From assembly GCA_003416985.1 (NCBI GenBank), contig QVIN01000010.1:178584-242583 (forward strand): a stretch of 64,000 nucleotides of DNA. Direction: 5' to 3'. The translations under genes were made by a program, and so were the position numbers. The notes beneath the pieces were generated by a model. It saw only the letters and a program-made list of their open reading frames with translations, was not told where the DNA came from and ran no database searches. This DNA is from Duganella sp. BJB480. Lineage in GTDB: Bacteria > Pseudomonadota > Gammaproteobacteria > Burkholderiales > Burkholderiaceae_D. This document shows, piece after piece, positions 34,224 to 44,086 of the stretch. Every line of letters starts with the position of its first letter. The first letter of the stretch is position 1.

Positions 34224-35897
34224 ATGAACCCCATGAACTTAGCCAACTTTAAAATAGGTCACCGGATGGCGGCAGGTTTCGCCTGCATACTGGCGTTGCT
34301 GCTCCTCATTGCGCTGCTCGGCGTTAACGGCATGAGTGACGTGCAGGCCCGGCTTGAAGAGATCACCTTCACCAACAACCCGGAATCCGCCCTGGTGATC
34401 GAAATGGCGTCGACCATCGACGATCAGACCATCGCACTACGCAACATCGTACTGTACACCGAGATGGACGATATGCTGCCGGAAATGGAGCGCATCAAGG
34501 CCGACCAGAAACGCTACAACGACGCCGAAGAGAAACTGCGCAAAATGTTCGCCGGCTCGCCAAGCACGCTGCCTGAGGAAAACGCGCAGTTCGACAAGGC
34601 CCGGCAACTGAAAGAAAAATCGCTCCCGCTGATCGCCGAGGCGGCGGCACTGGGCCTGGCCAACAAAAACGAAGAGGCCACCAAGGTATTGCTGGTTAAA
34701 TTCCGTCCGCTGCAGCACGAATGGCGAGGCACGCTCACGCAATTCGCCGCCTTTGAACAGAAAATGAATGAGCAGGCGGCCCAGGACGCGAGAAAAAACT
34801 TCAAGACGGCGCGAACGCTGGTACTCGCGGCCAGCGCGCTGGCGCTGGTCCTCGGCGGCGCGATCTCCTGGTTCATCGCGCGCGGCATCACCCGTCCCAT
34901 CCAGCGGGCGCTGGAAGTGGCGCAAACTGTCGCAGCCGGCGACCTCGGCAGCCATATCGACGTGACCGGCAAGGATGAGACCGGCCAATTGCTGCTCGCC
35001 TTGAAGGAGATGAACGACGGCCTGGTGAGCATCGTCAGCGAAGTGCGCGCCGGCACCGAAACGATCGCCTCGGCCTCCAGCCAGATCGCCACCGGCAACC
35101 AGGACCTCTCCAGCCGCACCGAGGAGCAAGCCAGTTCGCTGGAGGAAACCGCGTCGTCGATGGAAGAACTGACCTCGACCGTGAAGCAGAACGCCGACAA
35201 CGCGCGGCAGGCGAACCAATTGGCGATCACCGCGTCCGAGGTGGCGGTCAAGGGCGGCACGGTGGTGTCCGAGGTGGTGAGCAATATGGAGGAGATCAAC
35301 GAGTCGGCGCGCAGGATCGTCGACATCATCGGCGTGATCGACAGCATCGCGTTCCAGACCAATATCCTGGCCCTGAACGCGGCCGTCGAGGCGGCGCGCG
35401 CCGGCGAGCAAGGGCGCGGCTTCGCCGTGGTGGCCACCGAGGTGCGCAACCTCGCCCAGCGCAGCGCCCAGGCGGCGAAGGAGATCAAGGGCTTGATCGA
35501 TCACTCGGTGACCAAGGTCGAGCTGGGCAGCAGGCTGGTGGAACAGGCCGGCGTGACCATGCGGGAAGTGGTCGGCAGCATCAGACAGGTGACCGACCTG
35601 ATGGGCGAGATCAGCGCCGCCAGCGCGGAGCAGACGGTGGGCATCGGCCAGGTGCAGGAAGCGGTCATGCAGATGGACCAGGCGACGCAGCAGAACGCCG
35701 CGCTGGTGGAGGAAGCGGCGGCCGCATCGGAGGCGATGCAGGTCCAGGCCGACAATCTGGCGCAGGTGGTGGGCCGGTTCAAGCTGAAGAGCCAGCCGTC
35801 GATGGCGAGGACGGCGGCGCGGCCGCCGAAGCCGGCGCGGGCCCTCATCCAGGGCCGCGGCGCGCCCCCGGGCGTCCACGCCCGCCGCGCCAGCTAG
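34224..35897 (+). CDS. Methyl-accepting chemotaxis protein (4HB_MCP type)
   Basis: A 557-residue chemoreceptor. TM1 is at about residues 14-35, followed by a four-helix-bundle periplasmic sensor (4HB_MCP-like, about 36-190), TM2 at about 193-213, HAMP ([20 protein letters not shown]) and an MA signalling domain with the tip segment [20 protein letters not shown]. The C-terminal tail is short and basic with no CheR-binding pentapeptide. It starts at ATG 34224; ATG 34233 would also give a plausible N-terminus. It converges on the M28 peptidase gene, overlapping it by 4 bases. Confidence 0.92.
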   Translation: MNPMNLANFKIGHRMAAGFACILALLLLIALLGVNGMSDVQARLEEITFTNNPESALVIEMASTIDDQTIALRNIVLYTEMDDMLPEMERIKADQKRYNDAEEKLRKMFAGSPSTLPEENAQFDKARQLKEKSLPLIAEAAALGLANKNEEATKVLLVKFRPLQHEWRGTLTQFAAFEQKMNEQAAQDARKNFKTARTLVLAASALALVLGGAISWFIARGITRPIQRALEVAQTVAAGDLGSHIDVTGKDETGQLLLALKEMNDGLVSIVSEVRAGTETIASASSQIATGNQDLSSRTEEQASSLEETASSMEELTSTVKQNADNARQANQLAITASEVAVKGGTVVSEVVSNMEEINESARRIVDIIGVIDSIAFQTNILALNAAVEAARAGEQGRGFAVVATEVRNLAQRSAQAAKEIKGLIDHSVTKVELGSRLVEQAGVTMREVVGSIRQVTDLMGEISAASAEQTVGIGQVQEAVMQMDQATQQNAALVEEAAAASEAMQVQADNLAQVVGRFKLKSQPSMARTAARPPKPARALIQGRGAPPGVHARRAS

Positions 35898-37249
35898 CGC
35901 AGCGGCACCGGATAGCTGGCCGGGCTGGCGTTGCCGTCGTAGTCGATGGCTTGCACGCCGAAGTAGTAGTTGTCCTTCGACAGCGGCACCGTGTACTCGG
36001 TCGCCTTGCCGACGAACCGGCTGCCCTGCCATTCGGCGGCCGTGGTGTCGCGCCAGACGATGCGGTAGCCCGCCAGGTCGGGCTCGGCGTTGGCTTGCCA
36101 GACCAGCTCGGTATCGTTCTGCAGCTTGGCGGTGCGCACCTGCACCCCGGCCGGCGCGGCCGGCGCCAGCGACAGCGACGACAAGGCCGCCGCGTTCACC
36201 CGCGCCACCTGGGCGATGTAGTTGAAGTCGTCGTACTGCGGCAGGTCGCCGATCGGCACGCCGTTTTCGGTGCGGATGTTCTGGTGCTGGTGGTTGAAGT
36301 CCTCGGCCGGCTCGGTGAAGCGCAGCGCCGCGTAGCCGCGCTCCAGGAACGGCATGTGGTCGCCGCCGCGCAGGTAGCGGTCGCGGCGCTGGATGATGTT
36401 GACCTTGAACTTGGGCACATAGCGCTCGCCGGCCTCCTTCACCGCCCGCGCCAGCTGGCGCGACAGCGAATCGTTCTCGCCGCCGGTCTGGATCAGCGTG
36501 CGCACGGCGTCGCTGTTTTCCTTCTGCACCGGCAAGCCTTCGGCGAACAAGCGCACCTGCGTGTCGTCCACCTTGCCGTGCTCGTCGCGCGAGCTGCCGA
36601 TGATGTCGTTGGTGAACATGCCGGCGATGTTCAGGTTCTTCTGCCTGGCCTGCTCGGCCCAGTGCGCCGCGCCCAGCAGGCCCTGCTCTTCCGCCGCCAC
36701 CGTCATGAAGACCAGCGTGGCGTCGAACTTGTATTGGGCCATCACGCACGCCATCTCCATCACGGCGGCGGTGCCGGAGGCGTCGTCGTTGGCGCCCGGC
36801 GCGTCGCCCTTGGCGTCCATGATGTCGGTGTTGCGCGAGTCGTAGTGGCCGCTGACCACGTACATGCGGTCCACCGACGCCGCCTGCGTGCCCGGCAGGG
36901 TCGCCACCACGTTGACGATCTCGGTCGGCCGGCTGATGCGCGCGGAGACCGGCGCGACATGGCTGTCGAACGCCACCCGCAGGCGCCCGCCCCGGGCCGC
37001 GCCGCAGCGCTCCAGCTCGCTCTTGATCCAGCGCCGTGCCGCGCCTATGCCCTCGGTGTCGGAGACCGTGTCCGACATCGTATGGCGCGTGCGGAAGCCG
37101 GCCAGCTTGTTGATATAGCCTTCGATGCGGGCCGGCGAGATCTCCCGCACGATCTGGTCGATCTGGGCCTGGTGGCGGCCGGTGTCTGGGGCTGCCGCGA
37201 AGGCTGGCGCGACGGCCAGCAGCGACAAGATGAGGGACTTGCAATACAT
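35894..37249 (-). CDS. Secreted M28 family zinc peptidase with C-terminal FN3-like domain
   Basis: A 451-residue exported aminopeptidase-type enzyme. ATG 37249 follows a GGAG site and gives a clean signal peptide ([19 protein letters not shown]). The M28 metal ligands are in [12 protein letters not shown] (His, Asp), [16 protein letters not shown] (bridging Asp), [10 protein letters not shown] (catalytic Glu pair), the TNDIIGSS strand and [13 protein letters not shown] plus HQHQNIRT. Residues about 360-450 form a fibronectin type III-like domain ([20 protein letters not shown]), often found in secreted bacterial M28 enzymes. Overlaps the convergent chemoreceptor gene by 4 bases. Confidence 0.88.
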   Translation of the reverse strand: MYCKSLILSLLAVAPAFAAAPDTGRHQAQIDQIVREISPARIEGYINKLAGFRTRHTMSDTVSDTEGIGAARRWIKSELERCGAARGGRLRVAFDSHVAPVSARISRPTEIVNVVATLPGTQAASVDRMYVVSGHYDSRNTDIMDAKGDAPGANDDASGTAAVMEMACVMAQYKFDATLVFMTVAAEEQGLLGAAHWAEQARQKNLNIAGMFTNDIIGSSRDEHGKVDDTQVRLFAEGLPVQKENSDAVRTLIQTGGENDSLSRQLARAVKEAGERYVPKFKVNIIQRRDRYLRGGDHMPFLERGYAALRFTEPAEDFNHQHQNIRTENGVPIGDLPQYDDFNYIAQVARVNAAALSSLSLAPAAPAGVQVRTAKLQNDTELVWQANAEPDLAGYRIVWRDTTAAEWQGSRFVGKATEYTVPLSKDNYYFGVQAIDYDGNASPASYPVPLR

Positions 37250-37283
37250 CGTCGGTCTCCGGTGAAAAGATCCCGCCATCTTC

Positions 37284-40200
37284 TCACGTCGCCGCCGCCC
37301 GGTGTGCAAGCGCGGCGGATTGCTCCGTCATCAACATGGCCTCGAACGCGGCACGCGACACCGGCTTGCTGAAAAAATACCCCTGCACCAGCGAGCAGCC
37401 GTGCGCCCGCAGGTAATCCGCCTGCGCCTGGGTTTCGACGCCCTCCGCCACGACCTCCAGCTGCAACGACGCCGAAATCGACAGCATCGCCTTCACCAGC
37501 TCGCACTGCCGGCGCGCATGCGGAATGCCTTGCACGAACGACTTGTCGATCTTGATCTGCGCCACCGGGAAGCGGTGCAGATAACTCAACGCCGAATAAC
37601 CGGTGCCGAAGTCATCGATCGAGAGCGAGACGCCCATGCCGTCCAGCTCGGCCAGCATGTCGGCCACCTCCGGGCTGTCCTCCAGCAGCAGACCCTCGGT
37701 GATCTCCAGCTCCAGCCATGCGGCGCGGCATCCGCTGTCGGCCAGGATGCGGCGCACCGCCCCCACCAGGTCGTTGCGCAGGAACTGGCGGGTCGACACG
37801 TTCACGGCCATCTTCACCGGTGCGGCCGATGCCGCCTCCAGCCTGCGGTTCAGGTCCGCCGCGGCGGCGCATGCGCTCGCCAGCACCCACTCGCCGATCT
37901 CGACGATCAGGCCCGATTCCTCGGCGATCGGAATGAACCGGTCCGGCGGCACCACCCCATGCCCCGGACGGTTCCAGCGCAGCAGGGCTTCGGCCCCGAC
38001 CACGCGCCCGCTCGGCAAATCGATCTGCGGCTGGTAATGCAGGACCAGCTCTCCCTTGTCGCAGGCCTTGCGCAGCGCCGACTCCAGCTCCAGCTTCTCG
38101 GAGAATTGCTCGCCCATTTCCCTGGCGTAGAACTGGAAATTATTGCGCCCTTTTTTCTTGGCGAAATACATGGCCGTATCGGCGTACCTGAGCAGCGCCT
38201 CCATCTCGACACTGTCATCGGGGAACAGCGCCACGCCGATGCTGCACGAGACGAACAACTCACGGCCTTCGATATGGAACGGTTCGGCCAGCGCCTGCAG
38301 TATTTTCCCGGCGACCGTCTCCAGGTCGCCTTTGTCGCGCAACTCCGGCAGCAGCACGCCGAATTCGTCGCCGCCCAGCCGCGCTATCGTGTCGGAGGCG
38401 CGCACCGCGTATTTCAGGCGTTGCGCCACCTCGCACAACAGGCGGTCGCCGGCGCCATGGCCCAGCGTATCGTTGACTTGCTTGAAGCGGTCCAGGTCGA
38501 GAATCATCAGCCCGGCCAGGTCGCGATAACGCTGGGCATGCGCGATCTCCAGGCGGATGCGGTCGAACAGCAAGGCGCGGTTCGGCAACTTGGTCAAGCT
38601 GTCGTAGAAAGCCAGGTGCCTCACCTTCTTGCGGTATTGGTCGATTTCCGTGATGTCGCGGCCGACCGCCAGCACCCGCGCCACCTGGCCGGCGTCGTCG
38701 AATTCCGGACTGAGGCGGATATGCGAGCATTGCCCCACGCCCTCGACCTGCCAGTGCAGCTCGAAATCGCGCGGCTCGCCGTGCTCGAAGACCGCGCGCA
38801 TCTTGTCCATGTATGCCTGCGCGTGGGTGCCGCCGGGATATTCGATCGGCGTCGTGCCCAGGATTTGTCCCCGGCCTTTTTCCATTTGCGTGATCAGCTT
38901 CTGGTTGGCGTAGAGCCGGCGGCAGTCCCGGTCGTAGCGGGCGATCGTGTCGGGCGAATTTTCCGCCAGCGTGCGGAACTCCTGCTCGCGGGTGAGCAAC
39001 AGCGCCTCCATGCGCTTGCGTTCGGTGATGTTACGGATCATGGCCATGTTGTAGCCTTGGCCGTCGGACTCCAAATAGTTCGCGACGATTTCAACCGGAA
39101 AAATGCGGCCGTCCTTGGTCCGGTGGCGGCGCTCCAGGGTCAGCGAACCGCTCGACCGGAGATCGCGCCAGTGTTCGCGCCAAAGCACTTCGTGGCAGTC
39201 GGGATCGATATCGAGCACGCGCCGGCCCCGCAACTCCTCCTTGCTGTAGCCCAGGCCGCGGCAAGCGTGCTGATTGGCATACGTGATGCGTCCCTGGTCG
39301 TCGATCAGGTACACCGCTTCCTCGATGTGATCGATGGCATAGTTCAGCAGGCCCAGCTCGTCTTCGCGCCGCTTGCGCTCCGTGATGTCGCGGCTGATGC
39401 CCAGTACGCCGACGAGCTCGCCGCCGGCGCCCCGCACCGCCACCTTGCGCGTTTCCAGCAAGATGCGCCTGCCGCCCCCGGCGACACGCCCCCATTCCTC
39501 GTAGATGCAGACGCTGCCGGCATCCATGGCCTGCCGGTCTTTTTCGCGGAAGAAGTCCGCCAGTTCGCCCCCGACGAAATCGTAGTCGGTCTTGCCGACG
39601 ATGGCGGCCTGCGGCGCATCGAAGTAGCGTTCGAACGCCGGATTGCAGGCCACGTACACGCCATCGGGATCTTTCAGCCAGATGAAGTCCGGCAGTGTCG
39701 TCATCACGCTGGCCAGATGGTTCCTGGATTCCTCAAGCGCGCGTTCGTTCTGTTTGCGCTCGGTGACGTCATACATGAACCCATGCCAGACCGTGGAGCC
39801 GTCCGATTCGCGCAGCGGGGTGGAGCGCGCCTCGACCCAGCGCTCCGGCCATCCCGGCCGGCAGACGCGGAACACCAGTTCCAATGCCGACAGGCTGAGC
39901 ACCGTCTCGGCCAGGGCGGCCTCGATGCCGGGCCGGTCGGCGGGATGCAACAGCGCGTGCAAGGGCGCCATGTCGCTCTCCACATCCACCGGCGGCAAGC
40001 CAAAGAGATCGACGATGCCGGGGCTGGCGAAGGCAAAACTGTAATGCCCGTCGGGCGAGCGGCGCAGGGTATAGACAAAGCCCTTCACGTTGGCGACGAA
40101 ATGCGCCATCCGGCGCTCGGCTTCGCGGATGGCCGTCAGGTCGCGCGCGATGGCGAGCACGGTCGCCACCTGGCCGTCCGTGCCGGGTTCCGGCACCAGC

Positions 40201-41024
40201 AGCACGTTGTAGTCGCGGCGCAGCTGGTCGCGGTCGACGCAGTCGACGTTGATCTGATTGGCCGCGCCGCTGGCAAAGACCGCGCGGATGGCCTCCATGA
40301 GTTTGCCGCTCTGCCGCTCCCCCAGCAGCATGCCGTCGCTGGGCGAACAGCCGATCAACGCCGCCACGGGCTTGCCGAATATCCTGTCCACGGCCCGGTT
40401 GACATAGAGCCGGCGGCAATCCCGGTCATAGCGGTAAATCGGGTCGGGGCAGTTCTCGGCCAGGGAACGGAACTGTTCCTCGCGCGCGACCAGGCACTCC
40501 TCCATCGCCTTGCGCTCGGAGATGTCGATCATCAGCCCGTGCCACTCGGTGGCGCCGTCCGCCTGCCTTTGCGGCGTGGAGCGGATTTCCACCCAGCGCT
40601 GTCCCCGGTCGGGATGCGCGATCCGGATTTCGATACGGAACGGCGCCAGCGTCCCTGCCGTTTCCGTCATCAGTTTCAGCAGGCGCGCCCGGTCGTCCGG
40701 ATGGTAGCGGGCGCGCAGCGTGGCGGCATCGGCGCGTATCTCTTCGGGACGCAGGCCGAACAACCGCTCCAAGCCAGCGCTGGCATAGGGGAAACTGGTA
40801 TGGCCGTCCACCTCGACACGGATGGTGAACAGGAAGCCCGGCACGGCGGCGGCAACCGACGACAGCCGCTCCTGCAGCTTGGCCTGCTGCAATTGAAGAC
40901 GCGTTACCTGACGCATCGGGCGACAGCGGCTGAGAGAGGTCTTCGGCGCTCTGCGTCGAAAGGTCGATGACATAGGCTTCTTCGAGATCACGCACTTCGT
41001 CGGACCAGGGCCGCGAGCAGGCAT
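37284..41024 (-). CDS. Multi-PAS GGDEF/EAL c-di-GMP signalling protein
   Basis: A soluble protein of up to 1246 residues. About six PAS/PAC sensor modules (residues about 55-800) precede a diguanylate cyclase domain with an intact active site (RLGGDEFGVLLPE) and an EAL phosphodiesterase domain (GAEALLRWNR, NVSTRQF, ITEGLLLED, IDDFGTGYSALSYLHRF, LVQGYFFSKP). Both enzymatic motifs look functional, so the net activity cannot be predicted. The N-terminus is unclear: this frame has ATG at 41024, 40973 and 40916, but a protein-like sequence in another frame (GTG 40995) precedes the PAS region, suggesting a frameshift. It lies 34 bases before the M28 gene. Confidence 0.88.
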   Translation of the reverse strand: MPARGPGPTKCVISKKPMSSTFRRRAPKTSLSRCRPMRQVTRLQLQQAKLQERLSSVAAAVPGFLFTIRVEVDGHTSFPYASAGLERLFGLRPEEIRADAATLRARYHPDDRARLLKLMTETAGTLAPFRIEIRIAHPDRGQRWVEIRSTPQRQADGATEWHGLMIDISERKAMEECLVAREEQFRSLAENCPDPIYRYDRDCRRLYVNRAVDRIFGKPVAALIGCSPSDGMLLGERQSGKLMEAIRAVFASGAANQINVDCVDRDQLRRDYNVLLVPEPGTDGQVATVLAIARDLTAIREAERRMAHFVANVKGFVYTLRRSPDGHYSFAFASPGIVDLFGLPPVDVESDMAPLHALLHPADRPGIEAALAETVLSLSALELVFRVCRPGWPERWVEARSTPLRESDGSTVWHGFMYDVTERKQNERALEESRNHLASVMTTLPDFIWLKDPDGVYVACNPAFERYFDAPQAAIVGKTDYDFVGGELADFFREKDRQAMDAGSVCIYEEWGRVAGGGRRILLETRKVAVRGAGGELVGVLGISRDITERKRREDELGLLNYAIDHIEEAVYLIDDQGRITYANQHACRGLGYSKEELRGRRVLDIDPDCHEVLWREHWRDLRSSGSLTLERRHRTKDGRIFPVEIVANYLESDGQGYNMAMIRNITERKRMEALLLTREQEFRTLAENSPDTIARYDRDCRRLYANQKLITQMEKGRGQILGTTPIEYPGGTHAQAYMDKMRAVFEHGEPRDFELHWQVEGVGQCSHIRLSPEFDDAGQVARVLAVGRDITEIDQYRKKVRHLAFYDSLTKLPNRALLFDRIRLEIAHAQRYRDLAGLMILDLDRFKQVNDTLGHGAGDRLLCEVAQRLKYAVRASDTIARLGGDEFGVLLPELRDKGDLETVAGKILQALAEPFHIEGRELFVSCSIGVALFPDDSVEMEALLRYADTAMYFAKKKGRNNFQFYAREMGEQFSEKLELESALRKACDKGELVLHYQPQIDLPSGRVVGAEALLRWNRPGHGVVPPDRFIPIAEESGLIVEIGEWVLASACAAAADLNRRLEAASAAPVKMAVNVSTRQFLRNDLVGAVRRILADSGCRAAWLELEITEGLLLEDSPEVADMLAELDGMGVSLSIDDFGTGYSALSYLHRFPVAQIKIDKSFVQGIPHARRQCELVKAMLSISASLQLEVVAEGVETQAQADYLRAHGCSLVQGYFFSKPVSRAAFEAMLMTEQSAALAHRAAAT

Positions 41025-41031
41025 GCAGGGA

Positions 41032-41078
41032 GTATTATTTCGATAAGGAAACTACCCTTATGTTTTAAGAAATAATAC
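41032..41078. promoter_or_regulatory. Nested inverted repeat upstream of the PAS-GGDEF-EAL gene
   Basis: Outer arms GTATTATTTC (41032-41041) and GAAATAATAC (41069-41078) are a perfect 10-bp inverted repeat; inside them ATAAGG (41043-41048) pairs with CCTTAT (41056-41061). The whole 47-base element lies 8 bases upstream of the ATG at 41024. It could be an operator for a dimeric regulator or a leader hairpin. Confidence 0.5.
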
Positions 41079-41185
41079 AGATGAACTTTCCCGAATGCTA
41101 TCGACTTAGGCTGATCTCGCTGTAGGGATTGCCTTACGTTGCGCTGGCGGCGGATGTCGCATTGGGGAGGATGGGAAAGCCGAAC

Positions 41186-41203
41186 GCCCGCCTGGCGGCG
41201 GGC
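41186..41203 (-). terminator. Probable hairpin terminator after the ComEA-like gene
   Basis: GCCCGCC (41186-41192) pairs with GGCGGGC (41197-41203) around a 4-base loop, 18 bases downstream of the ComEA-like stop on the minus strand. The following T-richness is weak, so it may need Rho. Confidence 0.4.
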
Positions 41204-41220
41204 TGGCGTGCTGCGAGGGA

Positions 41221-41625
41221 CTACTTGGCGGGTGCCGCGGCCTTGTCGGCCTTGTCAGCCTTGGCGGCTTTCGCCGCGGCCTTGTCGGCTTTGGCTGCGG
41301 CCTTGTCGGTGGCCTTGTCGGCTTTGGCGGCAGGCGCCGTGGCGGCCGGGGCGCCGTCCAACGGCTTACCGTTCACCACCAGGCCCGCTTGCGACAGCTT
41401 GACGGCGTTTTTCTCGCCGATGCCCTTCACGCGCTTCTCCAGGTCCGCCCAATCCTTGAAATCGCCCTTCTTGCGCTCTTCCATGATGGCCTTCGTTTTG
41501 GCGGGGCCGATGCCCTTGACCGAATCCAGCGCGGCGGCGTCAGCCTTGTTGACGTCGACCTGCGCGAAAGCGAAGCCCATCGTTGCAATCAGGGTTGCAA
41601 CTGCCAGCAAAAGTTTCTTGAACAT
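41221..41625 (-). CDS. ComEA-like helix-hairpin-helix exported protein with Ala/Lys-rich tail
   Basis: A 134-residue protein with a signal peptide (cleavage near AFAQ) and one double helix-hairpin-helix DNA-binding motif at residues about 24-75 (VDVNKADAAALDSVKGIGPA, FKDWADLEKRVKGIGEKN), as in ComEA competence proteins. The tail (about residues 90-134) is almost only Lys, Ala and Asp with repeated KADKA blocks, likely disordered and basic. In competent bacteria ComEA-type periplasmic proteins bind incoming DNA; here the role is inferred. It ends the long minus-strand block. Confidence 0.82.
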   Translation of the reverse strand: MFKKLLLAVATLIATMGFAFAQVDVNKADAAALDSVKGIGPAKTKAIMEERKKGDFKDWADLEKRVKGIGEKNAVKLSQAGLVVNGKPLDGAPAATAPAAKADKATDKAAAKADKAAAKAAKADKADKAAAPAK

Positions 41626-41747
41626 GTCTCAATCTCCATGGTGGGTGAAAGGCGGCAAGCGCGCCTTGAACACCCTTAACGGCCAACCTCGACGGCGGTT
41701 GACAGATAATCCATGAAGCTTTTATGACAAGCGTCAAAGCCCGGCCG

Positions 41748-42695
41748 TCAGGCGTTGAACAACTCCTCGCGCGTCACGGTCGCCGTGCCCAGCTTGCCGA
41801 CCACGATGCCGCCGGCGCGGTTGGCCGTCTGCACCGCCTCGTTCCAGCCCACGCCCGCGCCCAGCATGGCGGCCATGGTGGCGATCACCGTGTCGCCCGC
41901 GCCGGAGACGTCGAACACTTCGCGCGCCTGCGCCGGCATGTGGAATTGCTCGCCGTCGGTGTACAAGGTCATGCCCTCTTCCGAGCGGGTCAGCAGCAGC
42001 GCGTCCAGCTTGAGCTCGGCGCGCAGCGCCTGCGCCTTGGCGGTCAGCTGCTCTTCGCTGTTCCAGCTGCCGACGATGCGCTTCATCTCCGACTTGTTCG
42101 GCGTCAGCACGGTGGCGCCGGCGTAGCGGCTGAAGTCGTCGCCCTTCGGATCGACCATCACCACCTTGCCGGCGGCGCGCGCCGAGGCGATCATGTCGGC
42201 CACGTTCACCAGCGAACCCTTGGCGTAGTCCGACAGCACGATCACATCGTAGTCGGCCAGCAGCGCCTTGAACTGCAGCAGCTTGTCGCGCAGCACGGTG
42301 TCGGTCGGCGGCTCCTCGAAGTCGATACGCACCATCTGCTGCTGGCGGCCGATCACGCGCAGCTTGATGATGGTGGAGATGGCGTCGTCGCGCTTCAGGT
42401 AGCTGTGGATGCCGCCGCTTTGCAGCATCTGCTCCACTTCATTGCCGGCCTCGTCCGCGCCCACCACGCCCAGCAGCCCGGCGCGCGCGCCCAGCGCGGC
42501 CGCGTTGCGCGCCACGTTGGCCGCGCCGCCCAGGCGCGCCTCGCGCTTCTCGATGCGGACGATGGGCACCGGCGCCTCCGGCGAAATGCGGCTGACGTCG
42601 CCGAACCAGTAACGGTCCAGCATCACATCGCCTACCACCAGGATGCGCACCTGCTCCAGCGCCGGTGCTTTATAAATCGTAACGTCAGTGCTCAC
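41748..42695 (-). CDS. rfaE1: D-glycero-beta-D-manno-heptose-7-phosphate kinase
   Basis: A 315-residue PfkB/ribokinase-fold sugar kinase corresponding to the N-terminal domain of E. coli HldE. It adds the 1-phosphate in ADP-heptose synthesis for the LPS inner core. Family blocks: VLVVGDVMLDRYWFGDVSRI-type N-terminus (here ILVVGDVMLDRYWFGDVSRI), EAPVPIVRIEKREARLGGAA, YAKGSLVNV, DPKGDDFSRYAGATVLTPN and the C-terminal DVSGAGDTVIATMAA catalytic segment. The adenylyltransferase half (RfaE2) is separate and not in the window. The gene follows ugd by 10 bases. Confidence 0.92.
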   Translation of the reverse strand: MSTDVTIYKAPALEQVRILVVGDVMLDRYWFGDVSRISPEAPVPIVRIEKREARLGGAANVARNAAALGARAGLLGVVGADEAGNEVEQMLQSGGIHSYLKRDDAISTIIKLRVIGRQQQMVRIDFEEPPTDTVLRDKLLQFKALLADYDVIVLSDYAKGSLVNVADMIASARAAGKVVMVDPKGDDFSRYAGATVLTPNKSEMKRIVGSWNSEEQLTAKAQALRAELKLDALLLTRSEEGMTLYTDGEQFHMPAQAREVFDVSGAGDTVIATMAAMLGAGVGWNEAVQTANRAGGIVVGKLGTATVTREELFNA

Positions 42696-42705
42696 AAATA
42701 CCTCG

Positions 42706-44073
42706 TTAAACGCGGGTCAGGATGGAACGGCCGATGCCGTGGTATTCAAAGCCCGCCTCGGCCATGACTTCCGGCTCGAACAGGTTGCGGCCGTCGAAGA
42801 TGATGGCCTGCTTCAGCGACGACTTGATGCGGTCGAAGTCCGGGCTGCGGAAGGCCTTCCATTCGGTGACGATCACCAGCGCCTCGGCGGCGGCCAGCGC
42901 GTCCATCGGGCTGGTGGCGAAGCGGATGCGCGCCATCTCTTCGGCGTTCAGGTCCAGCGCCAGCACGCGCTTGGCTTCCGTCATCGCGACCGGGTCGTAC
43001 ACCGCCACGGTGGCGCCGCCGTCCAGCAGCTGCTTGATCAGCACGCGGGCCGGCGCTTCGCGCATGTCGTCGGTGTTCGGCTTGAAGGCCAGGCCCCAGA
43101 TGGCGAAGTGCTTGCCGCGCAGATCCTCGCCGAAGCGCTTGACCACCTTCTGGCCCAGCACCAGCTTCTGCTTGTCGTTGACCGCCTCCACCGCGCGCAG
43201 GATCAGCAGGTCCTGGTCGTACTGGCGCGCCGTGCGTTCCAGCGCCTGCACGTCTTTCGGGAAGCAGGAACCGCCGTAGCCGGCGCCGGCGTACAGGAAG
43301 CTGTGGCCGATGCGCGGATCGGAGCCGATGCCGTGGCGCACCGCTTCGATGTCGGCGCCCACCTGGTCGGCCAGGTTGGCCAGCTCGTTCATGAACGAGA
43401 TGCGGGTGGCCAGCATGGCGTTGGCCGCGTACTTGGTGAACTCGGCCGAGCGCACGTCCATCCAGAAGGTGCGTTCGTGGTTGCGGTTGAACGGCGTGTA
43501 CAGCTTCTTCATCAGGCCGTGGGCCTTCTCGCCCTCCGGCGTGCCGTCGTAGCCGATGACGATGCGGTCCGGACGCATGAAGTCCTCCACCGCCGCGCCC
43601 TCTTTCAGGAACTCGGGATTGGACACCACCGAGAACTTGGAGGCGTCGCCGCGCGCGGCCAGCTCGGCCTGCACGGCGGCCTTGACGCGGTCGGCCGTGC
43701 CGACCGGCACCGTGGACTTATCGACGATGACCTTGAACTCGGTCATGTGCTTGCCGATGTTCCTGGCGGCGGCCAGCACGTATTGCAAATCGGCCGAGCC
43801 GTCCTCGTCCGGCGGCGTGCCGACCGCGATGAACTGCAGGCAGCCGTGCGCGACCGAGGCGGCGACGTCGGTGGAGAATTGCAGGCGGCCGGCCGCGCGG
43901 TTGCGCGCGACGATTTCCTCCAGGCCCGGCTCGTGGATCGGGATGCCGCCGTTGTTGAGCAGGTCGATTTTCTTCTGGTCGACGTCGAGGCAGAAAACGT
44001 CGTTGCCCAGCTCGGCGAGGCAAGCGCCGGTGACGAGGCCGACATAGCCGGTGCCGATGATGGTGATTTTCAT
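42706..44073 (-). CDS. ugd: UDP-glucose 6-dehydrogenase
   Basis: A 455-residue NAD-dependent enzyme oxidising UDP-glucose to UDP-glucuronate, a precursor of capsule, EPS and LPS sugars. N-terminal NAD fold [19 protein letters not shown]; catalytic Cys in [29 protein letters not shown] and the C-terminal UDP-binding domain are standard. It is 13 bases after lapB and 10 before rfaE1, so it belongs to the same minus-strand block. Confidence 0.94.
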   Translation of the reverse strand: MKITIIGTGYVGLVTGACLAELGNDVFCLDVDQKKIDLLNNGGIPIHEPGLEEIVARNRAAGRLQFSTDVAASVAHGCLQFIAVGTPPDEDGSADLQYVLAAARNIGKHMTEFKVIVDKSTVPVGTADRVKAAVQAELAARGDASKFSVVSNPEFLKEGAAVEDFMRPDRIVIGYDGTPEGEKAHGLMKKLYTPFNRNHERTFWMDVRSAEFTKYAANAMLATRISFMNELANLADQVGADIEAVRHGIGSDPRIGHSFLYAGAGYGGSCFPKDVQALERTARQYDQDLLILRAVEAVNDKQKLVLGQKVVKRFGEDLRGKHFAIWGLAFKPNTDDMREAPARVLIKQLLDGGATVAVYDPVAMTEAKRVLALDLNAEEMARIRFATSPMDALAAAEALVIVTEWKAFRSPDFDRIKSSLKQAIIFDGRNLFEPEVMAEAGFEYHGIGRSILTRV

Positions 44074-44086
44074 GTTGGTGCTCTTC

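Noticed and set aside
37302-40970. Very long open frame (about 1222 codons) opposite the PAS-GGDEF-EAL gene
   Set aside because: No recognisable domain and antisense composition; the minus-strand protein has multiple conserved motifs.
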